A stretch of 64,000 bases of DNA from positions 436,946 through 500,945 of the forward strand of contig NW_013171867.1 of the NCBI RefSeq assembly GCF_000151665.1, read 5' to 3'. This DNA comes from Blastocystis hominis. Taxonomy: Eukaryota > Sar > Bigyra > Opalinata > Blastocystidae. This document shows positions 31,008 through 41,581 of this stretch, one piece after another. The notes under the pieces are model-generated. The model ran no database searches and was not told the origin of the DNA. It saw nothing but the letters and a program-made list of their open reading frames with translations. Each line of letters begins with the position of its first letter. Positions within the stretch are counted from its first letter, which is position 1. A program made the translations under genes and the position numbers.

Positions 31008-32744
31008 TCAGAATCCACTATCCATCGTCGCCAGCGACGACTCCTTCCCTCCATCCATCCCCATCATCAAGTCCGCGTCCAGCGACGCATTTCCCCTCAT
31101 TTCGCCATCCGTGTCATACAGCAGCTTCATGAGATCGAGCGACTCGTACTTCTGCTTCGGCAAGCTTCCACGCGGCAGGGACCCGGACAGCGACCCTCTC
31201 TCTCCCTCCGGATCGCGATCCCACGACGCATAGACTCCATGATTGAGCGTCCCCACGCGTGCGTTCGGCCGCAGCCGCACCGGCGGAATCTCGGTTTGGG
31301 AGGTCGTGGAGGTGAACTCGGGAGCGAGGAAGGCGCCGCTGGGCGCCGAGGAGAACTGCGAATAATTGTCGTCCAGTCCCCCGTAGAAGTCGGACGGCTG
31401 GTTCCCCATGATGGTGTTCTAGAGGTGAGAGTCCCGCGGGGATCGCACTCCTGAGAGCAGCAAGGTGTCGATCTGCTGCAGATTCTCGCGCTCCTGCTGG
31501 ATGGCCTGCAGGTAGCTGCTGTTGCTCTCCGACGTGTCCAGCGGCAGCGTCGAGTAAAACGACTCCAGCGGGTCCAGCGGAAACGCCCCGCCCTCCAGGT
31601 CCAGGAAGCCCCCGGATGGCCCCGAAAACCCGGAAAACCCGGAAAACCCGGGAAAGCCCAGCTCGGCGGCCGATCCGTTGGGTCCGTTGGGTCCGTTGGG
31701 CATACTGGACGCATTGACTCCGTTGGGCCCGCTATATCCACTGACTCCGCTGACTCCACTGGGACCGCTGGGACCATTGGGACCATTGGGGAGGTCGGAA
31801 GCGGCGGTCGCTCTACACGCTCACAGCCCCTCCTCGCACCCACTCTTCCATGCCCAGTCGCTCCGAAACGCCCATGCCCATGCCCAAGCCCAAGCCCAGA
31901 TTGCCGTGGCTTCGCGTCACGGGCGATTTGGCGGGCTGCGCGGCATCCCCGCCGCGACGCGAGTGGCGCGCAGACGGCGCACGCGCTCCTTCCGAGGCCT
32001 TCTTGAGAAGCTCCGAATAGGTCGAATCAAAGCTCGTGGAAGATACTAGGGATCGTGGAAACGGAGAAACCCCACGTGGAGAAATGCCTTCCGAAGGAGG
32101 GTCGCTTTTGTTTTGCACCGGAATGCGCAGAAGATTGCTTCGCGCCGCGGAACGATTCACGTAGGTACCGAGACGCTTCTTGCGGACACCGTTGCGGCTG
32201 GCGATGGAGTTATAGCGATTTTTGACGGCGTTTTCGGAACGACCGGGGAGGAGCTTGCTGATGAAGGACCACTTGTTACCCATCTGGAACTGGGCGTTGA
32301 TCAGAATCTCGTCCTCCTCCTCTGTCCAAACGTCTTTTGATACGTCCGGGCTTAGATGGTTTAACCAGCGTTCACGACACTGCTTGCCAATCCTCCCGTT
32401 TATGTGAGACGCAATTGTAGACCACTTCTTGGGGCCGTGCTTTTCAACTAAAGAACGAAGCAATTTATCTTCTTCTTCACTCCACGGTCCCTACGCGTCG
32501 CGATTGCGCTTACTATCCCTACCTTTACTGTTTGATCACGTAGAACTTGCTCCCAACGCATTTGACATTGTTCTGGAGTAATTTGCTGGGTACGTAGTTT
32601 TTGGCACACCTTAGACCAGTCGTTACTCCCATATCTTGCTACAGCCTCTCGGATCATCTAAATTTTTAACAAAAACTCCACGGCTCCAACTTCATCTAAC
32701 TCACGTGTCCACACGATTGTACCCGATCCTGAATTATCTTGCAT
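31008..32744 (-). CDS. Three-repeat MYB transcription factor with collagen-like Gly repeats
   Basis: R1 is WTRELDEMIREAVARYGSNDWSKV, R2 is PWSEEEDKLLRSLVEKHGPKKWS, R3 is VWTEEEDEILINAQFQMGNKWSFI, each with the spaced Trp residues of MYB DNA-binding repeats and the closing RSENAVKNRYNSI helix. Introns of 33 and 32 nt lie before and after R1. The C-terminal half is low-complexity: Gly-X-Y triplets (NGPNGPSGPSGVSG) and FPGFSGFSGFSG around 31620-31800, then a Ser/Asp-rich end. 3R-MYBs regulate G2/M genes in many lineages; that role is inferred. TGA at 31008-31010; the TGTTTGTT element is about 80 bp further (near 30925). Confidence 0.85.
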
Positions 32745-32976
32745 AGAGAATTTTTCAAGGATGATAACAATACAAACAGAAAAACACGATGTATTACCAG
32801 AAAGAGAGTTAAATAGAACTAAAACTACAAACTTCTCTTAAGGTGATCCCTTTTATAGCCTTAAATAAAGGCCTGCTAAAAATATGATGATAAAAGATGA
32901 ATAAATCCGAATCGCGGTTATTTGGAACTCTACAAGAACAATACTTTCTTCGATAAGCGTATTGCGGGGGTCAGAA

Positions 32977-34241
32977 ATGCAACGGAGAAAAATAACAGAA
33001 GAGGAAATCATCATCCTCATAACAAAATATCTGGAAGTTTGAAAGTCATGCTCCGTTGAATGTAGGAGAATGGGTATGCCAAGTCTGCAAAGCTGTTCAG
33101 GAAAGAAAACAGTTCTAGGATCATTGACTATGAAAGTGTATGTTTGAAGAGAATGTTTGATATAGATGGAATCGATTCATGATTTAGAGTGGATTCTGAA
33201 TGATTATTTCCGATTAAAGGAACTGGAGATTGCACGACAGTCACTTTCGCATCAAATCTCGCTATCTATGGGTCCAACGGTAGAGCAAGTATTCAGAAAT
33301 ATGCAGGTATGAGGAATTGGTAGTTCAACGCACAGGTTTTGTTAGGTGACTATGCTGAGTATCGCTCAATGATTGAGAATCAGATCGATCGAATCAATAC
33401 GGATTTTGAATTCAATAATAATGGGTTGGAGGTGCCTGTGGATCAAAGAGACCCTATGAATCCGATGGGGTCAATGGGTACTGTGAATCCTATGGATTCG
33501 ATGGGTGCTATGAATTCGATGGATTCGATGGGTGCTGCGAATCCGATGGACTCGATGGGTGCTGCGAATCCGATGGACTCGATGGGGCCTACAGGTTCTA
33601 TGGACCCTGTGAGTCCTATGAATTCGACAAACGCGATCCCTCCGACAAATTCGATGGGTTTTACAAACTCTGGAAATCCTACAAATCCCTCGGCTCCTAC
33701 AACTTCTTTGGGTGTGGGAAACTCCGCAAATCTTCCCACCGTTCCAAAAGAACAAACTCCTTCCCAGCAACCAACTACCTCTATTACTACTCCCTCGAGT
33801 CCAGGAGACACGGAGAATTCCTCTTTACAAAATAACGACGAAGTAGCTCTGTCGATCCATCACAACTAGGAATATGAACCGAATGATGAAGTCGATCTCC
33901 CCATGGAACAATACCTCCACCTCTTCCGCACCCTTCCTGTACCCTTTCCGATCTCTCTCTACCATCTAGGATATTCTTCCCGATGTGATCAACAAGGCCC
34001 TCAACGAAAACCCCGTGATAAAGAACACATTTCCTACCCTGCCTAATCCGTAGTGACCAAACAATTGAGACGATCATGGACACGTTGGAAAACACTCCGG
34101 GTTTCGTGGAGCGAATAGGTTCCATAAAGAATGTGGAGCCGGAGCCTCCAGCGCGTAAAACTCAGCGAAATAATCACTCTCCTTCAAACCCCGACAACGA
34201 GAAAGCCCCAGCTTCCAAGAAAACGAAATTGAAACAAGTAT
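32977..34241 (+). CDS. Unknown protein with Asn/Pro/Met repeats, polyadenylation-made stop
   Basis: N-terminal helical part (MQRRKITEEEIIILITKYLE, then LNVGEW) loosely suggests a LisH-like dimerisation motif but is not convincing. From about 33440 to 33620 there are imperfect MDSMGAANP units, followed by Thr/Pro/Ser-rich sequence and a Lys-rich tail (ARKTQRNNHS, KKTKLKQV). Short introns interrupt both ends; not all junctions were resolved. After codon GTA comes T34241, then TAAT and TGTTTGTT (34246-34253), so UAA should be produced by polyadenylation; without it the frame would run about 20 codons more. Possibly nuclear. Confidence 0.5.
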
Positions 34242-34253
34242 TAATTGTTTGTT
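34241..34253 (+). terminator. Polyadenylation element that creates the stop of the 33-34 kb gene
   Basis: T, TAAT, TGTTTGTT following codon GTA. Confidence 0.75.
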
Positions 34254-34381
34254 GCGAAATCAATAATTCCAAAAGTCGGGCCGATTTTACCCGTTCCGTA
34301 CAGTGATTCCTTGATTATAAAAGCAGTATGGATAGTAATCACCATCACCACCCAAGTAGCACTTAAACTGCACTGTCAATA

Positions 34382-34893
34382 ATGTCTGAAGCTGCCGTAA
34401 CCGTCCGCGTGAGAAAGTTTATGAGAAACCCTCTGTTGAAGCGTCGCCAGATGGTTTGTTTTTGTAGAGTCGTTGTAAAGCCTAGACCGTCGAGGTGATT
34501 CATCCCAAGCGTGCCTCCGTGTCCAAGGATGAGCTTAAGAACATCCTTTCCAAGAAGTACAACGTGAAGGATGATAAGTGCATTATCCTCTTCGGATTCC
34601 AAATTGCCTTCGGTACTGCATTGGCAGTAGTGTTCTGATTGCATAGGAGGTGGTCGTTCTTCTGGCTTTGCTTTGATCTATGACTCGCTCGATGACGTGA
34701 AGAAGTTCGAGGCTAAGTATCGTCTTGCTCGTGTATGGTGCTATCTGAGTTGGGTCACGCGTAGTTCGGCATTCAGGAGCATACCAGACAGGGTCGTAAG
34801 ATGCTGAAGGAAAAGAAGAACCACCAGAAGAAGATCTGGGGAACTGGCCGTCGTGCTGCTCTGCACAAGGCCAAGAAGGCTCAGGACGATTAA
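34382..34893 (+). CDS. RPS24: 40S ribosomal protein eS24
   Basis: Four exons with introns of 32, 34 and 32 nt. The product starts [24 protein letters not shown], continues [17 protein letters not shown] and [22 protein letters not shown], and ends in a basic tail ([15 protein letters not shown]), all typical of eS24 (about 135 residues). Two introns fall at places where the uncut frame would stop, confirming splicing. TAA at 34891-34893 is in the genome; a TGTTTGTG element lies about 40 nt downstream. The gap to the next gene (34894-35166) holds no recognised coding sequence. Confidence 0.93.
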
Positions 34894-35166
34894 GCTTGAC
34901 TCGTTCTCTGTTGTATGGTGTGGTTACAACTCTTTTGTTTGTGCGATACAGTCGATTTACGGACATGCGTTTCCTTGCTACCTCGTTTTTTTCTTTCTTG
35001 TTTTTTGCAACGCGGAGTTCGTCTCGAGCAACTCAGAATTCGTTTTCGAGAATCGTGGAAAGTCGAATGTCAAATTTGCGATTGGAATAGATGGATGGAT
35101 GCGTAGAAAACGAAGGTTGATCTGTAGAACTTCCATGCAGCGTTCATTATATTTTCGATATTCTAA

Positions 35167-36870
35167 ATGAAACACGAAAGTGGACTGCGCAAGCGAAAGT
35201 ACATGCGTTTAAGATCTTGCATACTAGGAATAATCACCCTTCGGAAAAGATGGAAAACCATTCTGTGAGCCAGGAGAGTTCCCCCGAAAACAGTGTGCAA
35301 GAGGGAAAAGAAACTCTCTACACGATCAAGAAGTCGTTTTGGGGAAGAGTACAGGATGTCATCTACTCTATTATTGGAAATGGGTATGATCTCGTCACGA
35401 AACCCCACACGGCCACTTGGTTGGTGCTGTTTATGTTGATCGTTATATACTATACGTGCTTTATAAAGACTCCGAGTATCTTTTGGTAAAATAACACTAG
35501 GAATTAGGTGATCAGGTGAATAACATTCGCTCGGGTGTGATCCTTGTCTGTTTGTTCATTATTGTATTTGGAGCAAACCAAGTACTTTTGTACTCTCTGC
35601 TTGATTTTCACAGTTCCAAGAAGGCCCAATTTCGAGACCGCACCCCGTGGTCTGGAAGATCATTCTTGCCATCGCCGTCCTCTACGAATGTCTGCTTCTG
35701 TTCATCCTGTCGCTTTCTCCGGACGATGCCCGCCAATTCATGAAGTTCTTCGACTCCAATCTGGGCACCCCGCTGACCTACCGTGATTACGCTTCCGACT
35801 GCCGAATCTACATTCCAGAGAACCCGAACCACTTCAAGAACGTCAAGGACGTCTTCGGAGACATCTTCATCCTGGCCCACTTCCTGGGCTGGATCTGGAA
35901 AGCGTTCATCTTCCGCGACTGGCGCGTTCTGTGGTTCATTTCGGTCTGGTTCGAGTGCCTGGAGGTCTCCGCGCAGCACATCCTCCCCAACTTCCAGGAG
36001 TGCTGGTGGGACAAGATGATCATGGACGTCTTCGGATGCAATTTCGCGGGAATGTGCGTCGGAATGTGGATCAACCGCATCCTCGCCGCCCGCGAGTACG
36101 ACTGGGTCGATTTCCGCGACATTCCCGACAGCTACGGCCGCGCGCGCCGCTTCCTCAAGCAGTTCTCCCCCTACAAGTGAGTCTCCCGCGGGGACGTGAG
36201 AGATAGTTGGAAGGTGTACGACTGGGATATCTTCGGCTCCTTCAAATCGATGCTGCAGATGGCCTTCGTCTGCGTGCTCTTCGAGATCGCCGAGATGAAC
36301 GCCTTCTTCCTGAAGTCGGTGCTCTGGGTCGAGCCGGACGTGCCCACCGTGCTGGGAATTGACGAGTAGCACTACCTGGTGACGGTGCGTCTGATCATCT
36401 GGGGACTGCTGTCGCTGCCGGCGGTCCGCGAGGCGTACGACTTCTTCCACGATCCGAACAAGCACCGACTGGGGCAGAACTTCTGGACGGCGATCTGCAT
36501 CGTGGTCACGGAGTGTCTGATCGACTACAAGATGGGAGAAGTGGGGAAACCGCGCGGGATCGAGCGTAGAACATCCTCTATGGGCCGAATATCGCGCCGT
36601 TCCCGACGACCGTGAAGTGGTGCTGGGGCGTGTTCCTGGGGCTTTTCGCGCTCTGGACGCTGCTGTACTTCATGGTAAGCGATGGGGAGAGCGAGTAACG
36701 CGCAGTTCGGAGGAGGGAGAGTGGTGTACGCGTACGGAGGCACGGGCTCGCGCGCTTGGGAGATCATCTCGCGGATTCTGGTCTATTCCATTCCGATCCC
36801 CATGCTCTATTTGCTCTTCTGGGATATGGCGCTGAAGCCCCACATCGCCTTCGATTCGTACTCGATTTAA
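35167..36870 (+). CDS. PTDSS: Phosphatidylserine synthase (base-exchange, PTDSS type)
   Basis: Multi-pass ER membrane enzyme that swaps the head group of phosphatidylcholine or -ethanolamine for serine. Introns of 29, 32, 32, 30, 30, 29 and 31 nt are each confirmed by family motifs across the junction: KTPSDQVNNIRSG, GPISRPHPVVWK, LGTPLTYRDYASDC, LAHFLGWIWKAFIFRDW, LPNFQECWWDKMIMDV (core motif), SPYNWKVYDW, EPDHYLVTVRL and AYDFFHDPNKHRLG. The first ATG (35167) lies in a short exon encoding MKHESGLRKRK. TAA at 36868-36870. One of its introns contains CCCGCGGG and another GGGGAAACCGCG, examples of the short motifs enriched in this window. Confidence 0.93.
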
Positions 36871-36939
36871 TCCAATCCGAGCGTTGGATCGAAGAAAGAA
36901 AGAAGAAAGAAGAATCGAAATTTTGTATGGATCGATTTT

Positions 36940-37030
36940 GATATTTTGTTTATTCGTCCATTCATTCGTTCATTCGTTCTAAATTCGTTCTTTCATTCAT
37001 CCATTCATCCATTCGTTCGTTCTAAATTCA
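36940..37030. repeat. CATTCGTTC-type short tandem repeat between convergent genes
   Basis: Imperfect repeats of ATTC/GTTC between the PTDSS stop and the LRR gene end. Confidence 0.75.
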
Positions 37031-37052
37031 ATCTTCTTGGAATCATGTTTGG

Positions 37053-37065
37053 GACAAACAGAACA
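37053..37065 (-). terminator. LRR gene polyadenylation element that creates the stop
   Basis: On minus: T, GTTC, TGTTTGTC following codon TTT. Confidence 0.7.
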
Positions 37066-39068
37066 AAACACACGGCAACAACAGCCGCGCGGAAGCTCCG
37101 GCTTCTCGGGCGCCACGGGTTCCGACGCCTCCAGCAATTGAAGCTGCTGCATTACCTCCTTCGCCGCGTCATCGAGCGGCTCCTTGGCTTCCAACTCGCG
37201 GATCTGGGCATCGACCTCGCTGCTCTCGTTCCAATGCGTGAGTTTGAAAAGATAGAGTTTGCTCAGCGGAGAGAGCGACTCCACGTCCACCAGCAGCGTC
37301 TTCATCATCGACTCGCCTCGCTCACGGACTTGATTGTAGCAATACCGAACGCCCGCATCCGTGATCGCATTCCCTACTTCTCACGCTCGCCACCCAACCC
37401 AACTCCGGATGTCGATGTGCGAGGAATGAGCGGAAAGCGGCACCACGAAAAGAGGAAAAACCCGATCGCCCAGCTGCGTGTCTTCCCCTCATTTCCACGT
37501 TTCCACTCCCTACTCTGCAGAATCACCGAGTCCAAATTGCGCTTCGCGTCCTCCGAAGCCGATCGATGCGTTGACTCATCGAACAAAACGCCTCGGTACC
37601 GCTCGACCGTTTCAATATGCTCCGATGTACTGTAATCCACGATATTCGCCCCGCTCAGAACCGCGGTTTTCATCTTCGGAAGGACCACCAGCGACATCAA
37701 ATACACTTCCTTGTAATAGTACAGCGAATCTACGATCGAATTCGAATCGAACGTGCACTCCACACTTCCACGGTTTCGAGGTTTTGGAGAAACCCCTTCT
37801 TCGCGGCATCGGCAAAACCGCGCAACGAGCTGAAGTGGTAGTTACATTTCAGCACGAGTTTTTGAAGGCTTTCGATGCAAAACAGCGCGACTAAGTAGTA
37901 CGAATAGTCGATTTGGCTGAACACTACGCTTAAATCGGGGAAACGGGGAAACTCTCCATTGACACTTCGGTGATTTCATTCACGAGTCCGTTCGGCGAGC
38001 ACGAAAACGTCACGTCGAATCGATTACTCTCTTCCTCTTACCCCAGTTTCCCCGTTTCTACCTTTGATCTGCACTTCCTTCAGATTCGGAAACACTTTTT
38101 CATGAAAGGTCTGCAGAAACGACGCGAACGCGTTGGCCTTCAAGCACGTGTCTACCCCTCATTTCCCCGTTTCTCCGTTTACTCACTAAACTGAGTCGCT
38201 CCAGGTTCACCAGGTTCACAATCGCGTCGCTGCGGAAAAAACTGCGCACGCCTTCGTCCCACAGCCGTTCTTCGATCCACAAAACGCGCAGCGACGGCAG
38301 CGCCAGCGAGGCGATCACTTGCGGCAGCTGCTGCGCGGTCGAGGGGGAGAGGTTGTTGTCTAGCTGGGAGTTCACCGCGGGGATTACTTGCAATGCGGAG
38401 CTCTTTGAGCATGTAGGAGTGAGGGCGGATCTGCGCGAGAAAGAGCGGGAATGTGACGTCCAGCGTGTTATCTGTGGGGAGAGAGGGAGAAGAAGAGAGG
38501 ACTGTTGATAGTGAAGGACTCCCAGTATCGTGAGGCGAAAATGAAACCGATTCCTTCACCGTTGATTGCGTTGTCTGCATGGAAGCGAATTCGAAAAAAA
38601 ACTTTCAAAGGATACGATGAGAGCGCCGTTGGATTTATGGATCATGCTGTAAATCGTTTTGGCGCCTTCTTGAGAGATGTTGGTACTTGTAAGATTGATG
38701 AATGTGAGGATGGAAAATCTTGTCTCGATTCTTGATTTGATTGCTTTATACAAATAGGTAACACCGATGTCTCCAATTGGATTATCTGTATAAAACGGAG
38801 AAACCAAGCACTACAAGAAACATCGAGCCGAACCAGACAAGGAAAGTGGGAAGCTAGTTGTTTACAGAGAGTGAGTATTCCATCTGACGAAATTTTATTG
38901 TCTACGGTTCAGCTGTGCAAATACTCTCTACGCGATAGATTTATTTCGATTATATTCTTTTCAGTGTCTTCCGGAGATAAAAGTTGGAGAAAACCATCCA
39001 GATCTTGATTATCCAGTTCTAATCCTAAAAACGTAATTGCCTCACAGAAATCAAACCGGATGCATTCA
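37065..39068 (-). CDS. Second leucine-rich-repeat protein with Cys-cluster C-terminus
   Basis: LRRs are clear once introns are removed: IIEINLSHNKISSDG, LVRLDVSYNPIGDIGVTYL, FINLTSTNISQEGAKT, PSLRVLWIEERLWDEG and SLQKLVLKCNYHFSS. A helical region with SSEVDAQIRELEAKEPLDDAAKEV follows, then PRGCCCRVF. The repeat pattern and Cys tail resemble the LRR protein at 4.5-6.9 kb. No stop is encoded there: T37065 is codon position 1, then GTTC and TGTTTGTC (37053-37060 on this strand), giving a polyadenylation-made UAA after VF. The 5' end is uncertain; the most upstream exon seen ends near 39068. Several introns carry GTTTCCCC-type motifs. Confidence 0.65.
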
Positions 39069-39514
39069 CTATACGGTTTTCAATCTAGTAGTTACAAAAT
39101 ACAAAAGATTTCGTACTGTTACTCTTGTTAGCTTACTATCAGGATTGGGTACAGATATGCATCTCTGTTGAACATTTGACTGTGTAAGACTAATGTTGGG
39201 AAGTAATACTTCTCCCATTCAAACAGTTATTGTTTTCCAGCCAAAGTAGTGGGTGAAAAGATGGGTTTAACAAAGACTATCGACTTTATTCAAGGTGAAT
39301 TAACGTGTAATTGTATGCAGGAGTGTTTAAAAATGACAAATTAATAATATGACAAGTGTTTTGATTGTGAAAAGAATAGTAATAACAATAATTAGAATAC
39401 AGAAGTTTGTATTCCGAATCGTTGAAATGAAACTCCTGACAACTACATAGAAGTTGATAACTGAGTATCTCTATAATTAGGGATAGAGATCGAATCGATT
39501 ACATAGTTCAAAAG
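39069..39514. other. AT-rich intergenic stretch between divergent genes
   Basis: Between the 5' ends of the LRR protein and Cdc14. It is AT-rich, holds a few short ATG-started frames interrupted by stops, and shows no recognisable exon chain. It probably contains both promoters and possibly the first exon of the LRR gene. Confidence 0.4.
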
Positions 39515-41499
39515 ATGTCACAGGAAGAGATTGCAAGCGCTATCGAGTAGTGTAAGCCGAAACTCCATAATTGACTAGGGTTATCCCGAATAAGCTATTC
39601 TTTATGGGAGTGACGCGTCTCCCGAGAGATACGGAGGATGCTCACTTCTTTTGCACGGATGAAGTGTTTAGATACTATAACTACTTCCTGGATTTTGGCC
39701 CACTTAGTATTTGCCAAATCTACAGCTTTTGTACTGTTGTTGATTTGTGGGCTTTTTGCGTTTTGTTGATGCCTAGAAAAATGAAGAGCCGTAAGTTCGC
39801 AAACAAGAGGCTCTATTACTATTCTCGTCAGGACCCCAAATTTAAGGTTAACAGTATATTACTTCTCAGTTGTTATTTGGTAATCGAGATTGTCCGTTCT
39901 GAATATCTAGCTAATTAAACAAGGTTATTCTTGCGATGACATAGAACAGCTTTTCAGGGAGCAAACCCTTCCCTGCTTTCACGACGCCAGCCCTTACGAA
40001 TGTAACCATTCATTGCACGCTTGATTGCAGGTGATTTTGAGCTCACTTGGCAACATTGCCTCGAAGGGCTGTCGATCGCGATCTCCAAGCACATCTTTGA
40101 GTGGAGCCTCTTCGATTCCTCCCAATACGAATTCTTCGATCGCGTGGAGAACGGTGACATGAACTGGATCATCATCAACCGTCTCCTCGCGTTCTCCGGT
40201 CCGCACGACATCCCCGAGGTGATTAACGACGTGCGCACCTTCACTCCGGAGGACTATCTCCCTCTCTTCGCGCAGCTAGGCGTGGGAGTGGTGGTTCGCC
40301 TCAACAAACCCGCCTACGACAAAACCCGCTTTTCCTCGCGGGGCATCGCCTTCTTCGACCTCTACTTCCCCGACGGCGGTCTCCCGCAATGTACGACTCG
40401 CTTGCATGCTTGACGGGCAGTCAACCAGATGCTGAAGTTCATCGCGATTCTGAAGACCCACGACTGCGGCGTGGCCGTGCATTGCAAAGCAGGCCTCGGC
40501 CGCACCGGCACGCTCATCTGCGCCTATCTGATCTACGAGTACGGGATGACCGCCGAGCAGGCGATCGGGTATTGCCGGATCTGCCGTCCGGGCAGCGTGG
40601 TGGGCTGCCAGCAGCATTTTCTGAAGGTAGCGATGAGGGCTTGGCGCTATGCGTAGCGAGTCGAAGCCAAGCTGCGCGCTTGTACCGACCAGGACGTCTT
40701 CGCTTCCCTCACCGCCAAGGTGGCTTCGCTCCGCCTCGCTGAGACGTAGAAGCACCCGCTCTACTCCGATCGACCGCTTCGCCGAATTCCACGAGTTGAC
40801 AGTTTCTTCGCCAGCTCCTCGTCCTCGGTGTCGCCCTCGGTGTCACCCTCGGTGTCGCCCTCGGTGTCGCGGTCGGCGTCGCCGATGCTCCGAGATCAGG
40901 GATCGTCGCTGTACAATCGGAAAGTGGCGAATACGACGGAAGGGGGCAAACGAAGCGCCGATTTGACCGGTCAAAAAGACAAGCAAGACGAAGACGAAGA
41001 CGAAGATAACAAAGACAAAAACAAGCACGGACTTCGGGAACAAGGGATTCGACGAGACCGAACGACTATGGATTCCAAGGATTCTGCGGACTCCACAGAT
41101 TCCGTTGATTTGATTGGATCGGATGAGTGGAAACGGGGAAACCGGGAGGCCATGAAGGGGACTGGTGTGAACTCCTGCGAAGAAAGTACCGATCGTGTGG
41201 ATTGTACCCGTGATAATGGAGTGGAAAAGTGTGTGGTCGAAGAGAGAGAGGAAACGAAGGAGGAAGAAACATGTCGAGATCCCATTCCAGATGTAAGTGC
41301 CGAGGAGACGGGTCAGGACAATGAAATCTCGGAATCCAATGTGACTGAGTCGTTTGATTCCACGCTTCGCATATTCTTGGTCTCCTTGTTGATCTCGCTA
41401 CTTTACTTCACTCTTCCACTGCATTCGTTTATTATATTGCTTTTAGCTGTTTTTTTGTTTCTCCTTTATGGAAAGCAAGCAGAAAAGATGCTTTCTTGA
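39515..41499 (+). CDS. CDC14: Cdc14 dual-specificity phosphatase with C-terminal membrane segment
   Basis: Starts MSQEEIASAIE, then a 32-nt intron and the family's N-terminal half: GVTRLPRDTEDAHFFCTD, LDFGPLSICQIY, KKR-type strand and FDRVENGDMNWII..LLAFSGPH. The catalytic half has VVRLNKPAYD and the P-loop HCKAGLGRTGTLI plus RICRPGSVVG. Two 30-nt introns near 40628 and 40723 join it to a Ser/Pro/Val repeat (SPSVSPSVSPSVS), an acidic region, and a terminal hydrophobic block (ILLLAVFLFLL within about 30 apolar residues) ending at 41499. Cdc14 normally acts in nucleolus, centrosome or cytosol; a tail anchor would tether it to a membrane. Continuity through both introns is in frame, so the tail belongs to this gene. 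Confidence 0.85.
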
Positions 41500-41581
41500 T
41501 CTAGAGGATCTTGTTTGTTGGATACGCGTTCGGTGATTTATGATAAACAAGCAAGTATGTTATTATTCACTTTTTAAAAGA

